A program made the position numbers and the translations under genes. From NCBI RefSeq assembly GCF_001425025.1, contig NZ_LMDE01000001.1:168751-232750 (forward strand): a DNA stretch of 64,000 nt, given 5' to 3'. How positions within the stretch are numbered: position 1 is the stretch's first letter; each line of letters begins with the position of its first letter. The notes beneath the pieces were generated by a model. That model did not search any database. It was given only the letters and a program-made list of their open reading frames with translations, and was not told the origin of the DNA. Of the stretch, positions 32,149 through 41,353 are shown in pieces. Source of the stretch: Nocardioides sp. Root122. Its GTDB lineage: Bacteria > Actinomycetota > Actinomycetes > Propionibacteriales > Nocardioidaceae.

Positions 32149-33356
32149 TGGCCGCCTCCACGCCCCCGCCCGCGTCCACCGGCGTACCCGCCGCCGGGGT
32201 CCCGGCGACCGCGCCGGTCACCGCGACCGCACACCGGTCCAACAACCTCGACGCCCTGCGCCTCATCGGCGCGCTCGCGGTGATCTTCGGCCACGCCTAC
32301 CACATCGTCGGGCGGCCGTTCGAGAACCCGGTCGTGGCCGGCTACCCCGTGCAGACGCTCGGCGTGGTGATCTTCTTCAGCATCTCCGGCTACCTCATCA
32401 CCGCCAGCTGGAGCCGTACGCGCAACCCGGTCAGCTACTTCGCAGCACGCAGCCTGCGCATCTTCCCGGCGCTCATCCTGGTCGTGCTGGTGTGCATGTT
32501 CGTGATCGGCCCGCTGGTGACCGTGCTGCCGATGGGGCAGTACTTCGGTGGCTTCCCGAGCACGCTGGGCCAGGTCAGGGAGCTCCCCGACGCATCGAAC
32601 GTGTGGACCTACCTCAGCAACATCATCCTGCGCCCGCAGTACGAGCTGCCGGGCGTGTGGGGCGACCATCCCTACCCCAACGCGGTCAACGGCTCGCTGT
32701 GGACGCTGCCGGCCGAGTTCTTCTGCTACCTGCTGGTGCCGCTGGTCTTCCTCTTCCCGAAGGTCGCGCGGATCCCGGTGATCGCCCTGCTGCTCGCCGC
32801 GTCGGTCTGGTACTCGATGACCCCGCCGCTGGACTCGGCCGTCATCTGGCACTCGCGGATCTCCGACAACGCGCTGATGTGGGTCTTCTTCGCCGCCGGC
32901 GCGATCCTCCGTCTCCTCGCCGAGCGCGGCATGAAGTTCCGCACCGACGTCGCCGTCGGCCTGCTCGCGGTCTACCTCGTCATCGCCGGCACACTGCCGC
33001 AGCACACGACGAAGATCGCCTGGCTCTTCCTCCCCTACATCGTCCTGACGATCGGCCTGGCGTCGACGCCGTACGTCCGGCGCGCCTCGCGCTACGGCGA
33101 CCTGTCCTACGGCCTCTACCTCTGGGCCTTCCCGGTGCAGCAGCTGGTCATCGACCTGTGGGGCGTCCAGCGGATGTCGGTGAACCTCGTGGTCGTCACG
33201 CTCATCACTGCCGCGCTCGCGCTCGCCTCGTGGCACGCCGTCGAGCACCCCTCGCTCAAGCTGAAGGACCGGATCGTGCGCCGCTTCGCTCCGTCCCGCC
33301 CGCAGCCGGCGCCAGCCGCTGGGACGCCCGTCGGGGAGCCTGCCTCCCGGTCGTAG
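32148..33356 (+). CDS. Membrane acyltransferase (acyltransferase-3 family)
   Basis: 402 residues. A proline/alanine-rich N-terminus is followed by NNLDALRLIGALAVIFGHAYHIVG, the catalytic His region of acyltransferase-3 proteins (His in FGHAYH), then about ten membrane helices, with NGSLWTLPAEFFCYLLVPL, SYGLYLWAFPVQQLV and a C-terminal basic tail. It transfers an acyl group, often acetyl, to an exported sugar. Coupled to the epimerase by a TGATG overlap. Confidence 0.87.
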   Translation: MAASTPPPASTGVPAAGVPATAPVTATAHRSNNLDALRLIGALAVIFGHAYHIVGRPFENPVVAGYPVQTLGVVIFFSISGYLITASWSRTRNPVSYFAARSLRIFPALILVVLVCMFVIGPLVTVLPMGQYFGGFPSTLGQVRELPDASNVWTYLSNIILRPQYELPGVWGDHPYPNAVNGSLWTLPAEFFCYLLVPLVFLFPKVARIPVIALLLAASVWYSMTPPLDSAVIWHSRISDNALMWVFFAAGAILRLLAERGMKFRTDVAVGLLAVYLVIAGTLPQHTTKIAWLFLPYIVLTIGLASTPYVRRASRYGDLSYGLYLWAFPVQQLVIDLWGVQRMSVNLVVVTLITAALALASWHAVEHPSLKLKDRIVRRFAPSRPQPAPAAGTPVGEPASRS

Positions 33357-33359
33357 GGT
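33354..33359 (+). promoter_or_regulatory. -10 box (TAGGGT) of a leaderless-type start
   Basis: It lies seven bases before the ATG at 33367. Its TAG is the stop codon of the acyltransferase gene. Confidence 0.5.
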
Positions 33360-33366
33360 CTCTGCC

Positions 33367-35259
33367 ATGACCGAGACCCCGACCGTCGCCGACCTCCTGG
33401 AGCAGATCCAGGAGCACGGCGCGTGGGCGGTCATCCGGCGCAAGGCGGCTCCCACCGCGGGCCTGGTCGGCGGCACTCCTCACGAGGTTGCCAGCCTGCT
33501 CGACATCCCCCTCGAGACCGGTGTGCCGGAGCCCGGCCGCAGTGCCGACCGGCTGGTCGCCGTGCCGTTCCGGCAGGTGCGCGAGCGCGGGTTCGCGGCG
33601 ATCGACGACGGCACGCCGCTCGCGGTCGTCGACATCGAGGCCGAGCACGAGGTGTCGGTCGAGGACCTGCTGGCCGCGCTGCCCGACGTGCCCGTCGAGT
33701 TCGCCGACCGCGGCGGCTTCGCCACGAGCGACGACGACTACGCCACCGTCGTCGAGTCGATCATCCGCGACGAGATCGGCCAGGGCGAGGGCGCCAACCT
33801 CGTCATCGGCCGCCACTACCGCGCCGTCGTCGCCGACTGGGACGCCACCCGCGCGCTGACCGTCCTGCGCCGGCTGCTCGAGCGCGAGCGCGGCGCCTAC
33901 TGGACCTTCTGCTTCTTCACCGGCGAGCGGTTCCTCATCGGCGCCAGCCCGGAGCGGCACGTGTCGGTGCGGCAGGGCGACGTACGCATGAACCCGATCT
34001 CCGGGACCTTCCGCGTCGCCGCGCACGGCGACGACCTCAAGGACCGGCTGCTCGACTTCCTGGCCGACGAGAAGGAGATCTTCGAGCTCTTCATGGTCGT
34101 CGACGAGGAGCTGAAGATGATGTGCGACATCTGCCACGAGGGTGGCCAGGTGCTCGGGCCCTTCCTGAAGCCGATGACGCACCTGATCCACACCGAGTAC
34201 CTCCTCGCCGGGCGCTCGGACCGCGACCACCGCGAGATCCTGCGCGACACGATGTTCGCCGCGACGGTGACCGGTGCCCCGGTCGAGAACGCGTGCCGGT
34301 TGATCGCCGACTACGAGCCCGAGGGACGCGGCTACTACGGCGCCGCACTCGCCCTGTTCGGCCGCGCGCCCGACGGCACGCCCACGATGGACAGCCCGAT
34401 CCTGATCCGCACCGCCGACGTCTCGCCGGCCGGCGAGCTGAAGGTCACCGCCGGCGCCACGCTGGTCCGCGACTCCGACGCCGCCTACGAGGTCGCCGAG
34501 ACGCGGGCCAAGGCCGGCGGCATCCTCAGCGCCTTCGGGCTCGCGCCGGCGGCGACGTCCGACGGCGCCGACATCGCCGACCTCGCCCGCGACGAGGACG
34601 TCGTACTGGCTCTGGGGACGCGCAACCAGCGGCTCTCGCGCTTCTGGCTGACCGACCAGGCCGGCGAGCCTGCCGACCCGGGTCTGGCCGGCAAGCACGT
34701 GGTGATCCTGCACGGCGAGGACGACTTCGTGAACATGCTCGTCCACGTGCTCGGCGTCTTCGGGATGACGTCCCGCGTGGTGCGCCACGAGGACTACGAG
34801 ACGGGCGCCTTCGACGGCGCCGACCTCGTGATCGTCGGCCCCGGCCCGGGTGACCCCCGCGAGGGCGACCACCCCAAGATCGCTTCCTTCCGGCGCGCGG
34901 TCGACGACCTGCTCGCGTCCGGGCAGCCCTTCCTCGCCGTCTGCCTCGGCCACCAGACGCTGTGCCAGCGCCTCGGGCTCGACCTCGGCTACAAGGACGT
35001 CGTCTTCCAGGGCACCCAGTCGCCGGTGCGGCTCGACGGTCGCACCGAGCGGGTCGGCTTCTACAACACCTTCGTGGGCCGGGTGCCGGCCGACGGCGCG
35101 GTGCCCGACGGGGTGCTCGTCGAGGCCGACGAGGCCACCGGCGACATCCACGCGATCACCGGCCTGCACTACCGCGGCATCCAGTTCCACGCCGAGTCCA
35201 TCCTCACCGAGAACGGCTACGACCTCCTCCACCGGTCCGTGCGCGACCTCCTCGCCTGA
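33367..35259 (+). CDS. Fused chorismate aminating synthase (PhzE-like anthranilate/ADIC synthase)
   Basis: 630 residues, a chorismate-using domain (1-420) fused to a glutamine amidotransferase domain (430-630). The active-site strand reads QGDVRMNPISGTFRV. NPISGT is the PhzE-type variant, where PabB has PIKGT. Amidotransferase triad: Cys526 in FLAVCLGHQTL, and His/Glu in GIQFHAESIL. It should make anthranilate or 2-amino-2-deoxyisochorismate from chorismate and glutamine. No phenazine or other biosynthesis genes are adjacent, so the end product is open. A leaderless-type -10 box precedes it. Confidence 0.87.
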   Translation: MTETPTVADLLEQIQEHGAWAVIRRKAAPTAGLVGGTPHEVASLLDIPLETGVPEPGRSADRLVAVPFRQVRERGFAAIDDGTPLAVVDIEAEHEVSVEDLLAALPDVPVEFADRGGFATSDDDYATVVESIIRDEIGQGEGANLVIGRHYRAVVADWDATRALTVLRRLLERERGAYWTFCFFTGERFLIGASPERHVSVRQGDVRMNPISGTFRVAAHGDDLKDRLLDFLADEKEIFELFMVVDEELKMMCDICHEGGQVLGPFLKPMTHLIHTEYLLAGRSDRDHREILRDTMFAATVTGAPVENACRLIADYEPEGRGYYGAALALFGRAPDGTPTMDSPILIRTADVSPAGELKVTAGATLVRDSDAAYEVAETRAKAGGILSAFGLAPAATSDGADIADLARDEDVVLALGTRNQRLSRFWLTDQAGEPADPGLAGKHVVILHGEDDFVNMLVHVLGVFGMTSRVVRHEDYETGAFDGADLVIVGPGPGDPREGDHPKIASFRRAVDDLLASGQPFLAVCLGHQTLCQRLGLDLGYKDVVFQGTQSPVRLDGRTERVGFYNTFVGRVPADGAVPDGVLVEADEATGDIHAITGLHYRGIQFHAESILTENGYDLLHRSVRDLLA

Positions 35260-35276
35260 CCGACGGCGCGCGCCCT

Positions 35277-35309
35277 CGGTGGTCGAGGTGTGAGGAGCGC
35301 CAGCGAAAT
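35277..35309 (+). repeat. Type A repeat, truncated copy
   Basis: CGGTGGTCGAGGTGTGAGGA then GCGCCAGCGAAAT. The 3' third (GACGAGCCTCGAAACC) is missing. First of four copies in the 320-base gap 35260-35579 between the chorismate enzyme and sulfatase genes. Confidence 0.8.
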
Positions 35310-35311
35310 CT

Positions 35312-35344
35312 CGGTGGTTGAGGTGCGAGGAGCGCCAGCGATTT
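35312..35344 (+). repeat. Type A repeat, truncated copy
   Basis: CGGTGGTTGAGGTGCGAGGA then GCGCCAGCGATTT. Same truncation point as the copy 35 bases upstream, so the two form a partial tandem. Confidence 0.8.
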
Positions 35345-35346
35345 CT

Positions 35347-35390
35347 CGGTGGTTGAGGTGCGAGGAGCGCCAGCGACGAGCCTCGAAACC
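35347..35390 (+). repeat. Type A repeat, full copy
   Basis: CGGTGGTTGAGGTGCGAGGA then GCGCCAGCGACGAGCCTCGAAACC. Faces the inverted copy at 35411-35447, giving a long potential hairpin. Confidence 0.88.
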
Positions 35391-35410
35391 CCGATCTCCA
35401 CGAGCGGTGC

Positions 35411-35447
35411 GGTTTCGAGGCTCGCTCCGCTCGCACCTCAACCACCG
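35411..35447 (-). repeat. Type A repeat, inverted copy
   Basis: GGTTTCGAGGCTCGCTCCGC then TCGCACCTCAACCACCG. The rest of the gap (35448-35579) holds GTCGA-ACGG-TCGAC and the sulfatase ribosome site gggggag. Confidence 0.88.
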
Positions 35448-35579
35448 GTGACAGGTCGCGGGCCGCCCATGGGTTAAAGTCAAGTCGAACGGTCGACATT
35501 GATTCGGCGTGGCACGCAACCGATCGGGCGTCCACGGCGTCACTCTGTACGAGCCGGCTCGGGACATGACGGGGGAGAC

Positions 35580-37271
35580 GTGCGACATCTGAAGCGAGCG
35601 CTGGCAGGCGTGTGCCTGCTCGGGCTGGTGGCCTGCGGCGGCACCGGCCCCACGACGACGGGCGACGACGTACGCCCGCCGCGCGAGACGGGCCGTGCCG
35701 CGCCCCTCGCGGACCAGCAGCCGGCGGCCAGTCGTGCCGCCCGGCCCAATATCGTCGTGGTGATGCTCGACGACTTCTCGATGGACCTCGTCCAGACGAT
35801 GCGGTCGGCGCAACGGATGCGGAAGGCGGGCGCGACCTACCCGCACTCCTTCGTCACCGACTCGCTGTGCTGCGTGTCGCGGTCGAGCTTCTTCACCGGG
35901 CAGTACCCCCACCAGACCGGCGTACGGACCAACACGTCGAACAACGGCACCTCGATGCTGGGCGGCTGGCCGGCCTACGACACCCACGGCAACCCCGAAC
36001 GGGCGTTCAACGTGCGCCTGCAGGAGGCCGGCTACACGACCGGCTTCGTCGGCAAGTTCCTCAACGAGTACGAGTGGGTGCCCGGCCGCGCGCTGCCGCC
36101 CGTGGTGCCGGGCTGGTCGACCTTCAACACCGTCTTCGGCTCGGCCTACGACGGCTGGGACTTCGCGAGCACGTCGGTCACCGACGGGCGGCTCGCCGTC
36201 CAGCAGCACCCCGCCCCGCCGGCCTCGGCGAGCAACGCCGAGAAGGACCGCGCCTATGCCGGCGCCGTCATCGGTGACCAGGCGATGGACTTCCTGGCCA
36301 GGGGCGAGGCAGGCGACGCGCCGTACTTCCTCGAGGTCGCGGTCTACGCACCGCACAACCGGACGCAGCCCCAGGGCCACTACCCCGGCGACCCGCTCTT
36401 CCCGCCGATGTTCCGCGACCGCACCGGCGAGCGCAGCTGCGGCCGGGTGGCGTGCAGCAAGCTGACCGTCGCCGACCTGCCAGGCTACGGCGACGCACGG
36501 GCTGACAACCTGCCGCGCTCGGCGAAGGGGAAGAAGCTGCGGGCCTGGAACACCACGGCCACGCTGCCCGCGTCGATCGCCGAGCGTGACCTGCGCGACC
36601 GCGCGCGGATGGCGCAGTCCGCCGACCGGCTGGTCTCGCGGATCCTGCGCAGCGTCGGGCCCGACACCTACGTCGTCCTGACCTCCGACAACGGCTTCCA
36701 CCTCGGGCAGAACGGGATGGGCCGCGGCAAGGGGACGCCGTACGACACCGACGTCCGCGTGCCGCTGCTGGTCACCGGACCGGGCGTGGTGCCCGGCAAG
36801 CGCCGTGAGGTGACCAGCAACATCGACCTCGCGCCGACCTTCGAGGAGCTCGCCGGCCTGCCCCCCGTGCCCTACCGCAGCGGCGCCTCGATCGTGCCGA
36901 CCTTCGGCCAGCCGAAGCTGGTGCGGCGGTCCTACGCCTTCCTCGAGCACACGCAGCAGACGCTCACCGGGGGCGACCCCGACGCCGCCTTCACCGGCTC
37001 GGAGCTCGACCGGATCCCCTCGTTCACCGCCGTGCGCAGCCGCACCGCGCTGCTGGCGCGCTTCGACCTCGACCCCCGGCCGGGCAAGCGGAAATGGGGC
37101 TACGAGTACTACAGCTACGCGCGCCACCGGTTCGAGAAGCGCAACGAGGTGGCCAACCCGAAGCGTCGCCAGGAGGTGAAGCTGCTGAAGGCCAGGCTCA
37201 CCGCCTTCGACGGGTGCCGCGAGAAGGGTGGCCAGCCGGTCTCCGAGGCGTGCCGGCTCCTGACCCAGTGA
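35580..37271 (+). CDS. Secreted sulfatase-family lipoprotein with altered active-site motif
   Basis: 563 residues from the GTG at 35580 (gggggag directly upstream, spacing short). Lipoprotein signal LAGVCLLGLVAC (acylated Cys about residue 19). Sulfatase fold: PNIVVVMLDDFSMD (metal Asp pair), SLCCVSRSSFFTGQYPHQTG, LTSDNGFHLG (Asp-Asn metal ligands). The residue normally turned into formylglycine is Cys97 in a C-x-P-S-R motif. Here the sequence is C-C-V-S-R, with Val for the usual Pro. It may be a sulfatase with a relaxed motif or a related phosphodiester/phosphonate-type hydrolase. Located outside the membrane. Confidence 0.87.
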   Translation: MRHLKRALAGVCLLGLVACGGTGPTTTGDDVRPPRETGRAAPLADQQPAASRAARPNIVVVMLDDFSMDLVQTMRSAQRMRKAGATYPHSFVTDSLCCVSRSSFFTGQYPHQTGVRTNTSNNGTSMLGGWPAYDTHGNPERAFNVRLQEAGYTTGFVGKFLNEYEWVPGRALPPVVPGWSTFNTVFGSAYDGWDFASTSVTDGRLAVQQHPAPPASASNAEKDRAYAGAVIGDQAMDFLARGEAGDAPYFLEVAVYAPHNRTQPQGHYPGDPLFPPMFRDRTGERSCGRVACSKLTVADLPGYGDARADNLPRSAKGKKLRAWNTTATLPASIAERDLRDRARMAQSADRLVSRILRSVGPDTYVVLTSDNGFHLGQNGMGRGKGTPYDTDVRVPLLVTGPGVVPGKRREVTSNIDLAPTFEELAGLPPVPYRSGASIVPTFGQPKLVRRSYAFLEHTQQTLTGGDPDAAFTGSELDRIPSFTAVRSRTALLARFDLDPRPGKRKWGYEYYSYARHRFEKRNEVANPKRRQEVKLLKARLTAFDGCREKGGQPVSEACRLLTQ

Positions 37272-37298
37272 GCACGACCCAGCGAGCACGGGGGTGAG

Positions 37299-37304
37299 TA
37301 GCCT
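37299..37304 (+). promoter_or_regulatory. -10 box (TAGCCT) of a leaderless-type start
   Basis: It lies six bases before the GTG at 37311. Confidence 0.5.
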
Positions 37305-37310
37305 CGGCGC

Positions 37311-37874
37311 GTGACGCCGGACGTGATCGTGGTCGACCACCACGACTCCTACACGTGGAACCTGGTGCACCTCGTTGCCGCGGTGACGGGGGTCCTGCCG
37401 CGGGTCGTCCAGCACGACGAGGTCGCACCCGACGACGTCCTGCGCCACTCGCACGTCGTCCTCTCGCCCGGCCCCGGCCACCCGGCGTCGCCCGCCGACT
37501 TCGCCGTCGGCACCGAGGTGCTGCGCGCCGGGACCCGCCCGGTGCTCGGCGTCTGCCTGGGCATGCAGGGGCTCGTGACGGCGTATGGCGGCACGGTCGC
37601 GCGCGTCGCGCCCGCGCACGGCGACGTGGCCGCGATCCGGCACGACGGTGCCGGCGTCTTCGCCGGGCTGGCGCAGGGCTTCGCCGCCGTCCGCTACCAC
37701 TCCCTCGCCGCCGTCGACCTGCCCGCGAGCCTGGTCGCGAGCGCGTGGAGCGAGGACGGCGTCGTGATGGGGGTGCGCCACCGCGACCGGCCGCTGGAGG
37801 GCGTGCAGTTCCACCCCGAGTCGATCCTCTCCGAGCACGGCGAGGCGTTGGTCAGGAACTTCCTGCGTGAGTGA
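37311..37874 (+). CDS. pabA: Aminodeoxychorismate/anthranilate synthase glutamine amidotransferase subunit
   Basis: 187 residues from the GTG at 37311. Class I amidotransferase: LSPGPGHPASP, nucleophile Cys82 in VLGVCLGMQGL, and the His-Glu pair in GVQFHPESILSEHG. It supplies ammonia from glutamine to the PabB-type subunit that follows with an eight-base overlap. The gene context (adjacent pabB) favours folate synthesis over tryptophan. Confidence 0.9.
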   Translation: MTPDVIVVDHHDSYTWNLVHLVAAVTGVLPRVVQHDEVAPDDVLRHSHVVLSPGPGHPASPADFAVGTEVLRAGTRPVLGVCLGMQGLVTAYGGTVARVAPAHGDVAAIRHDGAGVFAGLAQGFAAVRYHSLAAVDLPASLVASAWSEDGVVMGVRHRDRPLEGVQFHPESILSEHGEALVRNFLRE

Positions 37875-39156
37875 CCCCGCCTCCTTCTTCATCAGCGTCG
37901 CCGCGGAGCACCGGCGGTGCTTCTGGCTCGACGGCGGCGGCGCGCGCGAGTGGTCGGGCCGCCGCTCCATCATCGGCTGGCTCGCCGACGACGACGTCTC
38001 GCTCACCTGGTCCGCCGCGCGACGCGAGGTCCGCGCCCACTCCGGCGGCTCGACGGAGGTCGTCGGGGACGACGTCTTCGCCGTCCTCGAGGAGTGGCTC
38101 CGCCCCGGCGAGCAGTGGTTCGGCTACCTCGGCTACGCCAGCCGCACGGACCTCCCCGCTACCCCCGACCCCACGCTCCCCGACGCGGTCTGGATGCGGC
38201 CCTCCGCGGTGCGGGTCTTCGAGCACCCGCCTCATCCGGTGGTTGAGGTGCGAGCGGAGCGAGCCTCGAAACCACATCGACCCTCGGGGGTCTCGAGGCT
38301 CGTCGCTGGCGCTCCTCGCACCTCGACCACCGAGGGCGGTCCGGTCCCCGCCGCGTACGCCGCCGGCTTCGCGCGGGTCCAGGAGCACCTGCACGCGGGC
38401 AACTCCTACGAGGTCAACCTCACCCACCGCCTGGTCCGCGAGTCCGACCTCGACCCGGTGACGGCGTACCTCCGGCTCCGCGACCTCAACCCCGCGCCGT
38501 ACAGCGGGTTCCTCCAGCACGACGTCGACGACGCCCGGGCGTGGGTGCTTTCGAGCTCGCCGGAGAGGTACGCCCGCATCACGCCCGACCGGCGCCTGGA
38601 GACCAAGCCGATCAAGGGCACGACCCCGCGCGGTGCGACGCCGGAGGAGGACGAGGCGCAGCGCGTGCGCCTGGCGACCGATCCCAAGACCCGCGCTGAG
38701 AACCTGATGATCGTCGACCTGCTCCGCAACGACCTCTCGCTGGTGTGCGAGGTCGGGTCGGTCGAGGTGCCGGGGCTGATGGAGGTGGAGTCCTACGAGT
38801 CGGTGCACCAGCTGGTGTCCACGGTGCGCGGGCGGCTGCGCGACGACGTCACCACCATCGGCGCGCTGCGTGCGCTCTTCCCGGCGGGCTCCATGACCGG
38901 CGCGCCGAAGCTGCGCACCATGCAGGTCATCGAGGAGGTCGAGCAGACCCCGCGGGGCGTGTACGCCGGTGCCTTCGGCTGGATCAGCGGCGACGGACCC
39001 GCCGACCTCGGCGTCGTGATCCGCTCGCTGATGACCGACGGCAGCGGGAGGTGGACCCTCGGCACGGGCGGCGGCATCACGGTGAAGTCCGACGTCGCGG
39101 AGGAGTGGGCTGAGTCGGAGTGGAAGGCCGAGCGGCTGCTGCGGGTCTTCGACTGA
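37867..39156 (+). CDS. pabB: Aminodeoxychorismate synthase component I with in-frame repeat insert
   Basis: 429 residues from the GTG at 37867, overlapping pabA by eight bases. Makes 4-amino-4-deoxychorismate for folate. C-terminal chorismate-binding domain: KPIKGTTPRGATPEEDE (the Lys of PIKGT is the PabB nucleophile), ENLMIVDLLRNDL, FPAGSMTGAPKLRTMQVIEEVE, and the closing GTGGGITVKSD. Residues about 124-156 (VVEVRAERASKPHRP... to ...APRTSTTEG) are the translation of two inverted type A repeats at 38238-38332, inserted between the weakly conserved N-terminal part and the first helix of the catalytic domain (AAYAAGFARVQEHL). Confidence 0.9.
   Translation: MSDPASFFISVAAEHRRCFWLDGGGAREWSGRRSIIGWLADDDVSLTWSAARREVRAHSGGSTEVVGDDVFAVLEEWLRPGEQWFGYLGYASRTDLPATPDPTLPDAVWMRPSAVRVFEHPPHPVVEVRAERASKPHRPSGVSRLVAGAPRTSTTEGGPVPAAYAAGFARVQEHLHAGNSYEVNLTHRLVRESDLDPVTAYLRLRDLNPAPYSGFLQHDVDDARAWVLSSSPERYARITPDRRLETKPIKGTTPRGATPEEDEAQRVRLATDPKTRAENLMIVDLLRNDLSLVCEVGSVEVPGLMEVESYESVHQLVSTVRGRLRDDVTTIGALRALFPAGSMTGAPKLRTMQVIEEVEQTPRGVYAGAFGWISGDGPADLGVVIRSLMTDGSGRWTLGTGGGITVKSDVAEEWAESEWKAERLLRVFD
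38238..38332. repeat. Inverted pair of type A repeats forming an in-frame hairpin in pabB
   Basis: Forward copy 38238-38274 (GGTGGTTGAGGTGCGAGCGG then AGCGAGCCTCGAAACCA) and inverted copy 38291-38332. The 17-base outer arms pair with one T-G wobble; the inner GAGCCTCGA / TCGAGGCTC pair is perfect. Order of the two halves is opposite to that in the carboxyltransferase gene. Confidence 0.9.
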
Positions 39157-39180
39157 CGTCGCACCCGAGCCGCAGGGCGG

Positions 39181-40599
39181 TCACCGGATGTCCGGTGACT
39201 CCACCGGCGCCGCCACCCCCGGCAACCACAGCGAGAAGCGCGCCCCGCCGCCGGGTGAGCTGGACACCTCGATGCGCCCGCCGTGCCGGTCGACCACCTG
39301 GCGCACGATCGCGAGCCCGAGCCCCGAGCCGGGCATCGCGCGCGACTCCTCGGACCGGTAGAACCGCTCGAAGACGTGCGGCCGGTCGGCCTCGTCGATG
39401 CCGGAGCCCTCGTCGTCGACGGTGAGCACGCCGTCGGCCAGCCGCACCCACACGGTGCCCTCCGGCGGGCTCCACTTGCCGGCGTTGTCGAGCAGGTTGG
39501 TCACCGCCCGCTCGAGGCTGCTGGAGTCGCCGACCACCGGCCAGTGGTCGAGCTGGAGGTCGAAGGAGATGCCCTGGGCGCGGCGTCGCACGCGCGTCAC
39601 CGCCCGCTCGACGACCTCGGCCAGGTCGACCTGGGTGACCACGCGTGTCATCGGCTCGTCGCGGGCAAGCTCGACCAGGTCGCCGACCAGGGCGCTGAGC
39701 TCCTCGATCTGCCCGCGTACGTCGTCGAGCAGCTCGAGCCGCGCCTCCGGCGGCAGCGCTCCCTCCCCGTGACCGTTGCCCTCGGCCTGGCGGAGCAGGT
39801 CGAGGTTGGTGCGCAGCGAGGTCAGCGGCGTGCGCAGCTCGTGGCTGGCGTCGGCGACGAGGCGGCGCTGGCGGTCACGCGAGGCACCGAGGGCCAGCAG
39901 CATCTGGTTGAAGGCGGTCGCCAGGCGGGCGACCTCGTCGTCGCCCTCGACCCGCAGCGGGGTCAGGTCCTCGGTCACGGCGATCCGCTCGACCACGGAG
40001 GTGAGGCGGCGCACGGGTCTGAGGCCGTTGCGGGCCACGAGCCAGCCGGCGATCAGAGCGGCGAGCACCCCCAGCGCGCCGAAGACGAAGAGTACCCCGC
40101 CGAGCTTGCCCAGCGTCCGGTCGTTGGGCGCCAGGGGCTGCGCGAGGACCAGGGCCTGCCCGCTGCCTGCCTGCACCGTGGCGACGCGGTAGCGCTCGCC
40201 CTCCCGGGTGACGAGGGTCCGCACGACGGACTCGCGCTGCCCGGTGACGACGTCGTACTCGGGCTGGCCCAGCGTGAAGTCCGGGATGTCCGTGCCGGAC
40301 ATGCCCTTGCCCTCGGCATTGACCAGGATGATGCGGATGTCCGCCGCTCCCAGCAGCCACGGGGGGATCTGGCCGGTGGTGACCCCGGACAGGGTGGTGT
40401 CGGCCGTCGCCCGGTGCGCGCGGTTGAGCAGCGACTGGTCGAGCGAGCTCATCAGCTGCTGGCGCATCACCACGAACGCGGTGAACGCCAGCACCGTGAT
40501 CGACAGGCCGAGCGCGACCGTGGTCAGCACCGCGACCCGCGACGCCAGCGACCGGCGGTAGTGCCAGCGACCGTCGGGCCACATGGCGGCCGACCTCAT
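39181..40599 (-). CDS. mprB: Sensor histidine kinase (MprB-like)
   Basis: 472 residues. Two membrane helices (VAVLTTVALGLSITVLAFTAFVV, about residues 22-44; and LFVFGALGVLAALIAGWLVA, about 170-189) around an exported sensor loop, then HAMP, phospho-acceptor His253 in DASHELRTPLTSLRTN, and ATPase boxes (NLLDNAGKW, DDEGSGI, GSGLGLAIV). The H-box and layout are very like MprB/TcrY of mycobacteria, which senses envelope stress with MprA. It starts 19 bases after the response regulator stop. Second ATG at 40584 is an alternative start. Confidence 0.9.
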   Translation of the reverse strand: MRSAAMWPDGRWHYRRSLASRVAVLTTVALGLSITVLAFTAFVVMRQQLMSSLDQSLLNRAHRATADTTLSGVTTGQIPPWLLGAADIRIILVNAEGKGMSGTDIPDFTLGQPEYDVVTGQRESVVRTLVTREGERYRVATVQAGSGQALVLAQPLAPNDRTLGKLGGVLFVFGALGVLAALIAGWLVARNGLRPVRRLTSVVERIAVTEDLTPLRVEGDDEVARLATAFNQMLLALGASRDRQRRLVADASHELRTPLTSLRTNLDLLRQAEGNGHGEGALPPEARLELLDDVRGQIEELSALVGDLVELARDEPMTRVVTQVDLAEVVERAVTRVRRRAQGISFDLQLDHWPVVGDSSSLERAVTNLLDNAGKWSPPEGTVWVRLADGVLTVDDEGSGIDEADRPHVFERFYRSEESRAMPGSGLGLAIVRQVVDRHGGRIEVSSSPGGGARFSLWLPGVAAPVESPDIR

Positions 40600-40618
40600 C
40601 CGCGGTCCCGATGGCTGG

Positions 40619-41314
<696 letters not shown>

Positions 41315-41335
41315 AGCGCAAGGATGCCAGCCGCG

Positions 41336-41353
41336 CCTGAGGTGAGCCTGAGA
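41336..41353. promoter_or_regulatory. Direct repeat upstream of the MprA-like regulator gene
   Basis: CCTGAGG (41336-41342) and CCTGAGA (41347-41353), one helical turn apart, in the 39-base gap before the regulator gene. OmpR-type regulators bind such tandem half sites, so autoregulation is possible. Confidence 0.35.

Noticed and set aside
33367..39156. Phenazine or aminoshikimate natural-product cluster
   Set aside because: Three chorismate enzymes are present, but none of the later pathway genes, transporters or tailoring enzymes are next to them.
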